Numbered from the stretch's first letter, positions 49,017 to 58,745 are shown. The stretch: DNA of 64,000 nt from Azorhizobium caulinodans ORS 571 (GCF_000010525.1 NC_009937.1:1-64000), one strand, 5' to 3'. A program made the numbers and translations. The notes: generated by a model from the sequence alone, not told the origin.

Positions 49017-50222
49017 ATGAGCGTGACAGAACGATCCCTGCCGGCGATCGTGACCAACCTCCTGTCCGGTGCGAAGCCGCCGCCGGGGGTGGGTCGCGCG
49101 GCCGAGGCTTATCTGGCGGCTCTCACCTGGCGCAAGCATCTGGCGCGCATCGGTTTCTGCCTGCTCGTGGTGGCGCCGACCCTTCTCGCGACGGTGTTCT
49201 ACGGGCTCCTGGCAGCGCCCCGCTATGTCTCCGAGGTCAAGTTCATCGTCCGCAGCGTCTCCTCGCAGCGGGCCACCGGCCTCGACATGCTGTTCCGCAC
49301 CTTCGGCATCTCCAAGACGGTGGATGATGCCAACGTGATCCAGCAATATCTGCAATCGCGCGATGCCCTGCAGGGCGTCATCGACGCGGGCGTGGATGTG
49401 AAGGCCATCTTCCAGCGCCCGGAAGCGGACTGGTGGTCCAGCTATCCCTATTTCTGGCGGCGGGACACGACCGAGTCCCTCTTTGACTATTTCTCAAACC
49501 GCGTCTCGGTGGTGGAGGACAGCACCAAGGGCATCCTGGAGCTGAAGGTAGTGACCTTTCGGCCGGAGGATTCCCTGCTCCTGTCGAAAACGCTGCTCAA
49601 GCTTGCGGAAGGCATGGTCAACCGCATGAACGAGCGCGCGCAGCGCGATGCCATGGGCTCGGCGCAGCGCGAGGTGAATTTCGCCATGGAGACGGTGATC
49701 AAGGCGCAGGGCGAACTCACCGCCTTCCGCAACAAGGAGATCATCGTCGATCCCTCCAAATCCACCTTCTCGCTCATCGAGACCATCGGCAATCTCTCCA
49801 CCGACCTGTCCTTCGCGCAGGCCGAGCTGAAGCAGATGCTGACGACATCGCCCAACAGTCCCCAGATCCCCACCCAGCGCGCCAAGATCGCAGCACTGGA
49901 GGAACGCGTCCGGGTGGAGCGGGCCAAGATGGCGGGCGGCGACAATTCGCTGGCTAACAAGATCGCCACCTATGAGCAACTCGCCCTGCGGCGCGACCTG
50001 GCGGACAAGAGCCTCTCCAACGCCATGAACGCGCTTGACGTGGCCCGCCAGGAAGCGCGCCGCCAGCACATCTATGTGGAAGAGGTGGTGGAGCCCAACC
50101 TGCCGGATGAATCCACGGAGCCCAGGCGGTTCCGGTCGGTGATGGCCGTTCTCGTGTTCGGCTTCGCCATCTTTGCGGTCATCTGGATCGTGTCCGTCGG
50201 CTACGGGGAGCACACGCAATGA
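49017..50222 (+). CDS. kpsE: Capsule export inner-membrane protein, KpsE-type (first copy)
   Basis: 401 residues with an N-terminal membrane segment (about 42-64), a large periplasmic coiled-coil region (about 180-350) and a C-terminal membrane segment (about 375-396). The preceding VEPNLPDESTEP stretch is the proline-rich motif of Wzz/KpsE (PCP-3) proteins. It links the ABC exporter to the OPX channel. The stop overlaps the permease ATG by four bases. A second related gene lies at 51058. Confidence 0.88.
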   Translation: MSVTERSLPAIVTNLLSGAKPPPGVGRAAEAYLAALTWRKHLARIGFCLLVVAPTLLATVFYGLLAAPRYVSEVKFIVRSVSSQRATGLDMLFRTFGISKTVDDANVIQQYLQSRDALQGVIDAGVDVKAIFQRPEADWWSSYPYFWRRDTTESLFDYFSNRVSVVEDSTKGILELKVVTFRPEDSLLLSKTLLKLAEGMVNRMNERAQRDAMGSAQREVNFAMETVIKAQGELTAFRNKEIIVDPSKSTFSLIETIGNLSTDLSFAQAELKQMLTTSPNSPQIPTQRAKIAALEERVRVERAKMAGGDNSLANKIATYEQLALRRDLADKSLSNAMNALDVARQEARRQHIYVEEVVEPNLPDESTEPRRFRSVMAVLVFGFAIFAVIWIVSVGYGEHTQ

Positions 50223-51061
50223 CGCTGGTCGAAAGGCTGCGCGCGTTCGCCGAGGTGCCACAGCCGGAGACCGGCACGCGCCGCCCCTTCGGCGCTGCCT
50301 TCCTGGTGCAGACCCGCGTGGTTATGGCCCTGATGCTGCGGGGCGCTTTGTCCCGCTACGGCCATGAGAACCTCGGCTTCTTCTGGTTGATGGGCGAGCC
50401 GCTGCTGATGACATGCGGCGTCATGGCGATGTGGTCCATGGCGGGAATGGACCACGGGCATGGCGTTGGGCTCGTGCCGTTCGTTCTGACCGGCTACACC
50501 ATGCTCACCCTCTGGCGCCATATCGTCGGGCACATGGCGCACGCAATGGGCCACGGCGCCGGCCTGATGTTCCATCGCAACGTGCGCATGCTCGACAATC
50601 TGTGCGGCAACGTGATCCTGGAAAGCCTCGGCGGGCTGTCGGCTTTCTTCATCGCCTACATTCCGCTTTATATGGCCGATCTCGTTCCGCCCATTCACGA
50701 CCCGCTGCTGCTGCTCGGCGGCTGGGCCATGATCACGTGGCTTGGCCTCGGTTTCGGGATGATCATCGCCGCGTTGTCGGAATTCAGCGAAGCCGTGAGC
50801 CGGTTTATCCCGCCCGTCATGTATGTGAGCATTCCGGCGACGGGCGCCTTCTACATGCTGGAATGGATGCCGGAAAAGGCGCAGGCAGTTCTGGTCTGGT
50901 CGCCGCTGGTGCATCCGTTCGAAATGTTCCGGGGCGGGCTGTTCGGCGACATGGTCGGCGCCAAGTTCAGCTTCGGCTACATGAGCCTCGTCTGCACCAT
51001 CCTCACCGCTGTCGGTCTGGCCATGGTGCGCGCGGCTGAAAAACATGTGCACGTGCAATGA
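50219..51061 (+). CDS. kpsM: Capsular polysaccharide ABC-2 permease, KpsM-type
   Basis: 280 residues with about six membrane helices and an ABC2_membrane domain; it starts after a cytosolic stretch of about 30 residues. It forms the inner-membrane channel for lipid-linked capsule polymer with the KpsT ATPase at 52305. It is translationally coupled to both KpsE-type genes, with 4-base overlaps at each end. Confidence 0.9.
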   Translation: MTLVERLRAFAEVPQPETGTRRPFGAAFLVQTRVVMALMLRGALSRYGHENLGFFWLMGEPLLMTCGVMAMWSMAGMDHGHGVGLVPFVLTGYTMLTLWRHIVGHMAHAMGHGAGLMFHRNVRMLDNLCGNVILESLGGLSAFFIAYIPLYMADLVPPIHDPLLLLGGWAMITWLGLGFGMIIAALSEFSEAVSRFIPPVMYVSIPATGAFYMLEWMPEKAQAVLVWSPLVHPFEMFRGGLFGDMVGAKFSFGYMSLVCTILTAVGLAMVRAAEKHVHVQ

Positions 51062-52308
51062 GTCAGCCTGTCCAGACCAGTAATTCCGAGGACCGCGCCG
51101 TTGCCGAACCGGCAGTGCCGCGGATTGCGCCCCAGCGGCATATCGAGCTGGTTCCCATCGCGCCCGAAGCGCTGCCGCAGCACGTTGGCGCCGAGGGCCG
51201 CCCGCACGTTGCCGTGCAGCCTTGGTGGCGTCGGCATGGGCTCTTCCTCGGCCTCTTCGTCCTGCCGGTGTTCGCCGCGCTGCTCTATTTCGGGCTGATC
51301 GCGTCGGACATCTACACGTCCGAGGCCAAGTTCCTCGTCCGCGCGTCCGCGCGCAGCGTCGCCGGGAGCCTTTCGGCCATGATGCCGGGGGATTCCATGT
51401 CCCGCGCGGCGGACGAGACCTATGCCGTCTCCGAATACATGCTGTCCCGCGATGCGGCTGCGGAGCTGGCCAAGACAGCCGGTCTGCGGGACGTGATGGA
51501 CCGGTCTGAAGCGGACATGTTCAACCGCTATCCGAGCTGGTTCGGCAAGGAGAATGAGGAGCAGTTCTACCGCGCCTACCGCCGGATGGTGGATGTGGTG
51601 CCGGACGGCGGCACCGGCATTTCTACCCTGGTTGTGCGGGCCTATCGGGCCGATGACGCCCAGGCGGTGGCCAAGGCCCTGATCGCCGCGGGCGAGAAGT
51701 TCGTCAACAAGCTCAACCTTCGTTCCAACGAGGACGCGGTCAAGTTCTCGGAAAGCATGGTGAAGGAGACCCAGCTTCGCCTGTCCGACGTCGAGGCGCG
51801 CCTCGCCGCCTACCGCAACAGCCAACTCGTGGTGGACCCGGAAAAGGAGTCCACCCAGTCGCTGGCGATCCTCGGCAAGATGACGACGGAAATCTCCCGC
51901 CTGGAAGCGACCCTCTCGCAGCAGATGGCGATGGCGCCGGACAGCCCGGCCATCACGCCCCTGCGGGAACGCATCGCCGCCTACCGGACGGAGATGCAGA
52001 AGCAGCAGAAGAATGTGGTGGGCGGTGCGGATTCCATCGCCAGCAAGCTCCAGGGCTACGAGCTCCTGATCCTGGAACGGGATCTCGCGGGTCGCGCGCT
52101 CGCGGTGGCGACGGCTTCGCTCGAAAGCGCCCGGCAGGAGGCCCAGTCGCAACGCATCTATCTGCAGGAGGTGACGGAGCCGAATCTGCCCGACCAGGCG
52201 TTGCAGCCGAAGCGCCTGCTCGCGATTTTCGTCGTCGCCTTCCTGTCGCTTTGCGTCTACTGGATCGCCCGCAGCTTCATCGCCAACACGCTGGATCATC
52301 AGGCATGA
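51058..52308 (+). CDS. kpsE: Capsule export inner-membrane protein, KpsE-type (second copy)
   Basis: 416 residues: a cytosolic N-terminus of about 60, a membrane segment (about 62-83), a periplasmic coiled-coil region (about 210-370), and VTEPNLPDQALQP just before the C-terminal membrane helix (about 386-404). It is clearly paralogous to the gene at 49017, sharing the C-terminal arrangement, but only distantly similar elsewhere. The two copies flank kpsM. It may form a hetero-oligomer or serve a second polymer. It overlaps kpsT by four bases. Confidence 0.86.
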   Translation: MSQPVQTSNSEDRAVAEPAVPRIAPQRHIELVPIAPEALPQHVGAEGRPHVAVQPWWRRHGLFLGLFVLPVFAALLYFGLIASDIYTSEAKFLVRASARSVAGSLSAMMPGDSMSRAADETYAVSEYMLSRDAAAELAKTAGLRDVMDRSEADMFNRYPSWFGKENEEQFYRAYRRMVDVVPDGGTGISTLVVRAYRADDAQAVAKALIAAGEKFVNKLNLRSNEDAVKFSESMVKETQLRLSDVEARLAAYRNSQLVVDPEKESTQSLAILGKMTTEISRLEATLSQQMAMAPDSPAITPLRERIAAYRTEMQKQQKNVVGGADSIASKLQGYELLILERDLAGRALAVATASLESARQEAQSQRIYLQEVTEPNLPDQALQPKRLLAIFVVAFLSLCVYWIARSFIANTLDHQA

Positions 52309-53015
52309 CGGATCTGATGGTGCGGGGAGATGTGCCGCCGCCACCCGCTCTCGGCGGGCTTCCGGACGGCATCTCCCTCGACGGCATCGTCAAGGAATAT
52401 CACACACCCATCGGCAACCGGCGGGTGCTGGACGGCATCAGCTTCGACATCGCCAGGGGCGAGAAGATCGCCATCCTCGGCCGCAACGGTGCGGGCAAGT
52501 CCACGCTGATGAAGATCATTGGCGGGGTCGAGAAGCCCACAAAGGGCAAGATGCGGTTCGGCATGTCCATGTCGTGGCCCATCGCCTTCGCCGGCGGCTT
52601 CGACCACACCATGAGCGGCCTCGACAATATCCGCTTCATTTCCCGGCTCTATGGCGTGCCCGAGCAGGAGGCGGTCGCACGGGTGGACCAGTTTGCGGAG
52701 CTGGGCCGCCTTCTCAACCTGCCGGTGAAGACCTATTCCACGGGCATGCGCAGCCGCCTGATGTTCGGCCTGTCGCTCGCGGTGGACTTCGACTGCTTCC
52801 TCGTGGACGAGATGATCTCGGTCGGCGACCAGCGCTTCCAGCGCAAGTGCCATGAGGAAATGTTCGTGAAGCGCGCCCACTGCTCCATGATCCTCGTCAG
52901 CCATGACACCAACATCATCCGCAATTACTGCAAGAAGGCGCTGGTGCTGAAGAACGGGCGGGGCCGCGTGTTCGAGGACCTGGAACTCGCCCTGCGCATC
53001 TACGACTCGCTATAG
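52305..53015 (+). CDS. kpsT: Capsular polysaccharide ABC transporter ATPase, KpsT-type
   Basis: 236 residues. Walker A GRNGAGKST at 59-67, and Walker B CFLVDEMISVGD. The signature region reads YSTGMRSRLMFGL instead of the usual LSGGQ, as in KpsT and other polysaccharide exporters. It lacks the extra C-terminal O-antigen-recognition domain of Wzt. I chose the ATG at 52305, overlapping the KpsE-type stop. It is the last gene of this run. Confidence 0.93.
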   Translation: MTDLMVRGDVPPPPALGGLPDGISLDGIVKEYHTPIGNRRVLDGISFDIARGEKIAILGRNGAGKSTLMKIIGGVEKPTKGKMRFGMSMSWPIAFAGGFDHTMSGLDNIRFISRLYGVPEQEAVARVDQFAELGRLLNLPVKTYSTGMRSRLMFGLSLAVDFDCFLVDEMISVGDQRFQRKCHEEMFVKRAHCSMILVSHDTNIIRNYCKKALVLKNGRGRVFEDLELALRIYDSL

Positions 53016-53081
53016 GGTCGGCCCGACCTGTCCCTTGCGCGCCGGCCGCCACCGGGACCGGGGGGCGCCGGGCCGGACGCC

Positions 53082-54347
53082 CTACCCCAGGCGCTGGATG
53101 CGGATGCTCTTCAGGCTGACGGTCGCCCGGTTGTTCTTCGGGCGGCAGACCAGTTCAAACTGCGGCAGGTCGGTCTCGATCAGCACGTCCGCCGTCAGAT
53201 TGTCGGGCCCGAGAAGCACGCTCGTGGTCGGATAGCCGAAATGATGCGCGAGGACGACCTCGATGATGCCGTCGGTCGTGCCCTCGAGCGTCAGGCGATA
53301 GATGCCGCGGTGCAGATACCAGTAGGGCCCGTGGAAAATGATGTCGCCGGCCTCACCGCCCACGACGAGCATGTCCCGCGTGCGTTCCTTGACGCGTTCG
53401 GCGCTCGCCAGGAACTGGCGGGGATAGATGCGGAAGTGATTGCGGTTGCGCTCGATATCCGGATCGTGCGACGCAACCACATAGCCTGAATAAGCCGAGA
53501 GTTCGCCGTCGGCGATGGGAAAGAGCAGGCTGTCCGCCGTGATGCCGAACAAATGCAGTCCGGCGCCGCGCAGCACGGCCTCGATATCGGCCTCATAGCC
53601 GCGGTTGCGTTCGAGCTTCTCGAACAGCAGCACCGCCTTCGGCGACCGCGCGATGAGGCCCTGCATGCCCCGCAGCACTTCGAGCTCGAAGCCCTCCACG
53701 TCGATCTTCGCGAGATCGAAGGTGAAATCCGGCCCCAGGAAGTCGTCGAGACGATGCACAGGGGTAACAACGGCTGTCGTGCCCGCCGCCGCGGCCGCCA
53801 TGCCGCCGCCACCCAGATGTCCATCCGGGTAGGCGAGCGTCACCTCCCCGTTCGTATCGCCGAGCGCGCACTGGTGTACGACGATGACGCCATCGTCCGC
53901 GGCGAGTTGGCTGAAGCCGTTGAGATAAGAACTGGCGCGGGCCAGCCGCACGAGCGTCGGATGGGGCTCGAAGGCATGGATCTTTCCATGCAACTTGTTC
54001 CGCTGGGCGACCTTCAGGCTGTAGAAGCCAAGGTTGGCGCCGATGTCCAGAAAGACGGTGTCGTCCCGGACGAAGCTCATCAGCACGTCGAGGTTTTCTT
54101 TTTCATAGATGCCGCCGTTGATGAAATTGGCCGGCGGCCCGAAATCGTTGGAATTCACATAGATGGGCGTCTCGTCCTCGAGATAGGTGATCGCCGTGTT
54201 GCCGCCGATATAGGTGCCGGCCCGTTTCCGCAGGAATTCCGTGTTTAGGTAGATGTGCTCGATCTTCTGGACCGCATCGCTCAGGCGCGAGAGGCGCTGC
54301 AGTATCTCGACCATCTCGGGGCTCATGGCGGAACCTTTGCGACTCAT
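53082..54347 (-). CDS. FkbM-family methyltransferase with a C-terminal extra domain
   Basis: 421 residues. The SAM-binding motif DIGANLGFYS is at 101-110, and the family segment DLAKIDVEGFELEVLRGM is present. FkbM enzymes O-methylate sugars or polyketides, so here it probably methylates a capsule sugar. A further about 95 residues (about 325-421) form a beta-rich domain starting near FHGPYWYLHRGIYRLTL that looks related to the C-terminus of the neighbouring 54406 protein. An internal ATG at 54326 is an alternative start. It converges on kpsT and is probably co-transcribed with the upstream minus-strand genes. Confidence 0.85.
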   Translation of the reverse strand: MSRKGSAMSPEMVEILQRLSRLSDAVQKIEHIYLNTEFLRKRAGTYIGGNTAITYLEDETPIYVNSNDFGPPANFINGGIYEKENLDVLMSFVRDDTVFLDIGANLGFYSLKVAQRNKLHGKIHAFEPHPTLVRLARASSYLNGFSQLAADDGVIVVHQCALGDTNGEVTLAYPDGHLGGGGMAAAAAGTTAVVTPVHRLDDFLGPDFTFDLAKIDVEGFELEVLRGMQGLIARSPKAVLLFEKLERNRGYEADIEAVLRGAGLHLFGITADSLLFPIADGELSAYSGYVVASHDPDIERNRNHFRIYPRQFLASAERVKERTRDMLVVGGEAGDIIFHGPYWYLHRGIYRLTLEGTTDGIIEVVLAHHFGYPTTSVLLGPDNLTADVLIETDLPQFELVCRPKNNRATVSLKSIRIQRLG

Positions 54348-54405
54348 CGTACTCGCGCCTTCTCAATCAGGATGAAGCTGTAGGGGCTTTGCGTCGGTCT
54401 CAAGA

Positions 54406-55485
54406 TCAGGCGGCCTGGACGGGCCGGCCCGATTTTCGCGGATAGAGGTCTACGTTGACGATCGATATCTCCCTAAGCGTCAGCCACCCTTCGATTGCGC
54501 CCTCTGTTATCGCAAGCTGTATGATGATCGGGTAAAAAGGGTCTTGGCATTCAAAATCGATGTCATAATAAAAAAGCCCGCTCTTTGGCAGAACAGCGGT
54601 AACCGTCGCGAAAACCTGATCTTCCGCAAAGACGTCCGACCGCAGTCTGTTGCCTGACAGGTTCTCGGATATCTCGACGAACACCCGTGCGCGCCAGCGG
54701 CCCTGCGGCAGGCACAGGGAATGGCCGCCGATGAGGATGCGGGCCGCCCCCACCATTTCAACCGACCCGTCCAGATAGGCGATCTCCGGCTCGAACTTGA
54801 AGCAGACGGTGGGCGGCCAGATGAATTCCACCGGCGCCAGATCGCGCAGGAGCGGCTCGTATTGCGACAGTACGAAGCGCGCGTCCTCGGCCAGGCTGGA
54901 GCGGGGGTATTGCGCATCGTGGTTATAGTCCGGGAAGAGGAGGCTCAGGCTCTCCTCCACGGTCATGTCGGGCCGGTCGGCGAGGCGCATTTCGGCGAGC
55001 AGGCCCGGCAGGCTCGAGACGGACGCCTCGATGCCGTAGAAGTTGAGGAGCTGTTCGATCAGGTCGACGGCCCGGTCCTGATAATTGGCTTCCGACACAC
55101 GAAAGATGAACGCGCAATCCTGCAGCGTCGACAGCGTGCAGGCGCTCTGCGTGGTGATGCGCGCCGCGAGGATGGGGTCGAGCTGCCGCGTGGTGATGCA
55201 GTAGCAGGCGACGCGCCACAGGGGCTCGGACACGAGGACCAGCGGATAGTTGTTCTTCAGGAAGATCCGCCGCAGCTCCTCGCGCGGGGAGTCGCTGTGG
55301 AAGATGATGGACCCCGACTTCTTGGCCGCCCACGAATTGCGCAGATCGTCGAGCGAGGCGGCGGCGATGAAGGTGTGGTCCGCGGAGACTTCCCGCGCGA
55401 TGGCGACCGAAACGTTGATGATCCAGCGTGTCAGTGCGGACGGCGTTCCGAACACCGACATCAGGTATGATCGTTTCTCGCTCAT
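54406..55485 (-). CDS. Protein of unknown function in the capsule island
   Basis: 359 residues; not recognised. The N-terminal part (about 1-90) has features that could be a sulfotransferase-like or P-loop-free fold, but no motif decides. The middle (about 135-225) is helical. The last about 110 residues are beta-rich, starting near GGHSLCLPQGRWRARVFVE, and resemble the end of the FkbM protein. No signal peptide or membrane segment is seen, so it is probably cytosolic. The start is uncertain: the ATG at 55485 is preferred over a GTG at 55500. The context suggests a polysaccharide-modifying role. Confidence 0.7.
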   Translation of the reverse strand: MSEKRSYLMSVFGTPSALTRWIINVSVAIAREVSADHTFIAAASLDDLRNSWAAKKSGSIIFHSDSPREELRRIFLKNNYPLVLVSEPLWRVACYCITTRQLDPILAARITTQSACTLSTLQDCAFIFRVSEANYQDRAVDLIEQLLNFYGIEASVSSLPGLLAEMRLADRPDMTVEESLSLLFPDYNHDAQYPRSSLAEDARFVLSQYEPLLRDLAPVEFIWPPTVCFKFEPEIAYLDGSVEMVGAARILIGGHSLCLPQGRWRARVFVEISENLSGNRLRSDVFAEDQVFATVTAVLPKSGLFYYDIDFECQDPFYPIIIQLAITEGAIEGWLTLREISIVNVDLYPRKSGRPVQAA

Positions 55486-55672
55486 GCCCGGGCCCGGCAC
55501 TCCTCAGGCCATGCGGGACGCGCGCAGAGAGGGGCCGGTTGCATGCCAGCGCGCGCCGACACACCCTCGGCGCCCCGGCGACGGGCGGCGTCCAGCGGGG
55601 CACGTTCCAGAGCCCGCTCTGTCGCACCGTCCGACAGCAGGACGGCAAGAAACCCCTTGTTCCGTTGCGGCA

Positions 55673-57001
55673 TCACACCAGACGTTCGTACATGGCCTGT
55701 ACCCGCTCCGCATAGCGGGCGAGCGAGAAGAATTCCGCCCGCGCCCGGCCCCGGGCAGCGAGGTCGGCGCGCAGATCGGCATCGTCATGCACCGCCCGGA
55801 GCGCGCGCGCAATGCTGCCGGTATCATAGGGGTCCACAAGCAACGCGGCATCGCCGGCGATCTCGGCCGTCGCCCCGATGTCGGAGGTGATGACCGGCGT
55901 GCCCAGCAGCATGCTCTCGAGGATGGGCAGGCCGAAGCCCTCATAGAGCGAGGGGAAGACGGTCGCCTTAGCGCCGCGGATGACGCTCACCAGCAGGGAG
56001 AAGGGCGCATACTCGAGTCGCCGCACCCGCTCGCGCGTGAAGGTGCGCGTACCCACCTGCTCGATATATTTCTGGCTGCTGTCATTCAGCAGGCGCAGCT
56101 CCTCGTGGGACTTCCAGGCCGCATTGCCCAGAAGGACGAGCGGCGCGTCCATCTGCGTGCCGAGATAGGCTTCGATCAGGCGGCCGACGTTCTTTTTGGG
56201 CTCGATGGCGCCGAAGAAGAGGAAATAGCCCTTGTAGGGCAGGCCGAAGGCACCCTCGATGTCCGCCCGCACCTCTTCCTCGGACCGGTCGAGATATTTC
56301 TGCGGGATTTCGGCGGACTGGTAGGTGTTGGTGATCTTCTCCGGCGGGCAGCCCAGCAGCTCGATGATGTCGCGCTTCGAGGTCTCCGACACGGTGACGA
56401 TATGGTCCGCCGTCTGAACCAGCTTCTGGGTGAGGCGCAAGTAGCGCCCCTTGTGGTCCAGTGTGGTGTAGGGCAGGCGCAGCGGCACGAGGTCATGCAG
56501 CGTGTAGATGTTCCGGGCCCCCGGCAGCGTCAGTGGCAGCGGGTACGTCCAGTGCATGATGTCGGTGCGGGGCAGGCCCCGGACGTTCATGAAGCCGTTG
56601 GTGACGGCGAACTGGGTCGTGGCCGTCTCGAACACGTCCGGCGCATTCCAGATGCGATCGAAATGCGGCAGGCGCGAGCGCTGCGAGCCGAGGATGACGG
56701 CGCCGGTAACCGGCACTTCGAACGCCTTCGGGCCGCCGGGCCGCGGCACCAGCCGACCCGCCGTGCGCAGCGCGGATTCCAGCGCGCTCTTGGGCTTGAA
56801 GGGATCGAAGAATGAGATCTCGCGCAGCAGCTCCGAGCGGCCCGGCCCGAAGGGCGCGCCATAGAGGATTTCCGTCCGAAGGCCGAGGTCCCGGCAGGCA
56901 TAGCTCAGGTTGCGCGCATACGTGGCAACGCCGGTCCCTTTCTCCAGCCCCAGATTGTAGCCGTCGATCATGACGGTGGGCGACTGGGCGGGACGTGACA
57001 T
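55673..57001 (-). CDS. Glycosyltransferase family 4 protein
   Basis: 442 residues of GT-B fold. The acceptor half ends near LHDLVPLRLPYTT; the donor half has GAIEPKKNVGRLIEAY and the nucleotide-sugar motif EGFGLPILESMLLG. It would transfer a sugar from an activated donor during capsule repeat-unit or linker synthesis at the cytosolic face. The ATG at 57001 is supported by AGAGGG. It is divergent from the glycosyltransferase at 57345. Donor and linkage unknown. Confidence 0.9.
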   Translation of the reverse strand: MSRPAQSPTVMIDGYNLGLEKGTGVATYARNLSYACRDLGLRTEILYGAPFGPGRSELLREISFFDPFKPKSALESALRTAGRLVPRPGGPKAFEVPVTGAVILGSQRSRLPHFDRIWNAPDVFETATTQFAVTNGFMNVRGLPRTDIMHWTYPLPLTLPGARNIYTLHDLVPLRLPYTTLDHKGRYLRLTQKLVQTADHIVTVSETSKRDIIELLGCPPEKITNTYQSAEIPQKYLDRSEEEVRADIEGAFGLPYKGYFLFFGAIEPKKNVGRLIEAYLGTQMDAPLVLLGNAAWKSHEELRLLNDSSQKYIEQVGTRTFTRERVRRLEYAPFSLLVSVIRGAKATVFPSLYEGFGLPILESMLLGTPVITSDIGATAEIAGDAALLVDPYDTGSIARALRAVHDDADLRADLAARGRARAEFFSLARYAERVQAMYERLV

Positions 57002-57344
57002 GCGGGACCCTCTGGCAAGATGAAGCGGCCGGGAGCACGCCACGATTTGCGCTGCATGGCAACCACGCATCCGCAGGTGCCGCCATCCTCCCCGTTTTTC
57101 AGATTTCCGCCGGAGTGGATGCTTTTCTTAATGTTTAGCTTGCCTGATGAACACACCGATCGCGAGGCTATCCGCGCCTGTCGCCGACGACCTGCGCTGA
57201 ATATGCCGTTGCCCCGCGATGACAATGCTGCCAGTAATGACAAAATGGGGTGGCGGAATGTTCTTGTGGTGCCGTGCAGCGTCCGTTGTCGAACGGTGCT
57301 TATCACGCTGCGGAATGTTCATCGGGTGACGGCGGTGATCTGAA
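57002..57344. other. Divergent gap between two glycosyltransferase genes
   Basis: 343 bases with no gene. It contains an 11-base direct repeat GCGGAATGTTC (57253-57263 and 57310-57320) and an inverted repeat CCGTT-GTCG-AACGG (57283-57296) between them. These may be regulator sites for the divergent promoters; no clear -35/-10 pair was identified. Confidence 0.5.
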
Positions 57345-58745
57345 ATGGTGAGTGTACCCGTCGCCTATGACGTGACCCGCTTGTTTCTCGGCCCGCTCAG
57401 CCGGACCCCGCGCGGCATCGATCGCGTGGACTTCGGCCTCGCCGCCCGCCTCTTCCGCCAGTCCTCCTTCCCGTGCGTTGGCGTCATGCCCACGCTGCAT
57501 GGAACCCGCGCCTTCAGCCACCACGCCGTGCGGCGGGGCCTCGTGCGCCTCCAGCAGCTCTGGGCCGAGCGGCAGGGCGGCGACAAGACGGCCATCTGGA
57601 CCGATCTCGTGGCGGAACTCACCGGCCAGCGTGTCGGGAGTGCCACCATTCCGGCGCCCGCACCGCTGACCGCGCTGCAGCGGGCGCGGCGGATGACCTC
57701 GCTTCTGGCGGCCACCGGATTTTCCTTTGGCAATTCCGCGCGCACCCATGTGCCGGAGCGGGCGGTCTATGTGAATGTGGGCCACATCAGCCTCGCCATG
57801 CCCTTCTTCCTGCGCTGGCTGGATGCGCGACCCGACGTCACGCCCGTCTTCATGCTGCACGACGTGATCCCGCTCGACACGCCGGAATATGTGTCGCCTT
57901 CCTCTGTGCGGCACCACGCCACCATGGTGGCCTCCACGGCCCGGCATGCGGCCGGCCTTCTGGTGACGACGCAGACCGCCCAGCGCACCGTGCGCGATGC
58001 CCTCGCCCGCATCGGGCGCACCGACATCATGACGCTGGCGCAGCCTCTGCCACTCTCACGGGTCTTCGACACCACGGCCGAGCCCGATCCTGCTCTCGCG
58101 GGCGTGCCCTATTTCGTGATCTGCGGCGCCATCGAGCCGCGCAAGAACCACGAGCTGCTGTTCAATGTCTGGCGCGGGCTCACGGCCGAGCTCGGGGCGA
58201 AGGCGCCGCACCTCGTCATCATCGGCTCGCCCGGCTGGAAGTGCGACGAGATCCTCCAGCCGGTGCGCAACAATCCGCAGATGTGCCGGCATGTGCACGT
58301 GGCCTCCGGCCTCTCGAGTCCGGCGCTGAAGCGCCTGCTCGCGGGGGCGATCGCCCTGCTGATGCCCTCGCACGCGGAAGGCTTCGGCCTGCCGCTCATC
58401 GAGGCCATGCGCCTCGGCGTGCCGGTGATGGCCTCCGACATTCCCGCCCATCGGGAAGTGGTGGATGCGCAGGCACTGCTGCTCGACCCGCGCGATCCCC
58501 TGGCCTGGGATGCCGCCATCCGGCACTGGGCCGACGGCGGCCGCCCGCAGGTGCATCCGCGCTCCCGCCAGGACACGGTGGACGAGCGGGAGACCTATTT
58601 CAGCGGCATCGAGGACTTCCTCGAGGCTTGTGCCGCCGAGCGGGCCAAGCAGCTCGGCCCGGTGGCTCGCCGCACGACGGCGGCGGGCGGGGCGCTGATC
58701 GGCAAGCCCGCGAGCGCCGAGAGCAGCGCGCTCGATTCCTTCTGA
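57345..58745 (+). CDS. Glycosyltransferase family 4 protein
   Basis: 466 residues, GT-B fold. HDVIPLDTPEYV closes the acceptor half; GAIEPRKNHELLFNVW and EGFGLPLIEAMRLG mark the donor half. It resembles the gene at 55673 and the one at 60784 in these motifs, so the island has several related enzymes. The following gene on the same strand is the CDP-alcohol phosphatidyltransferase. Specific sugar unknown. Confidence 0.9.
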   Translation: MVSVPVAYDVTRLFLGPLSRTPRGIDRVDFGLAARLFRQSSFPCVGVMPTLHGTRAFSHHAVRRGLVRLQQLWAERQGGDKTAIWTDLVAELTGQRVGSATIPAPAPLTALQRARRMTSLLAATGFSFGNSARTHVPERAVYVNVGHISLAMPFFLRWLDARPDVTPVFMLHDVIPLDTPEYVSPSSVRHHATMVASTARHAAGLLVTTQTAQRTVRDALARIGRTDIMTLAQPLPLSRVFDTTAEPDPALAGVPYFVICGAIEPRKNHELLFNVWRGLTAELGAKAPHLVIIGSPGWKCDEILQPVRNNPQMCRHVHVASGLSSPALKRLLAGAIALLMPSHAEGFGLPLIEAMRLGVPVMASDIPAHREVVDAQALLLDPRDPLAWDAAIRHWADGGRPQVHPRSRQDTVDERETYFSGIEDFLEACAAERAKQLGPVARRTTAAGGALIGKPASAESSALDSF

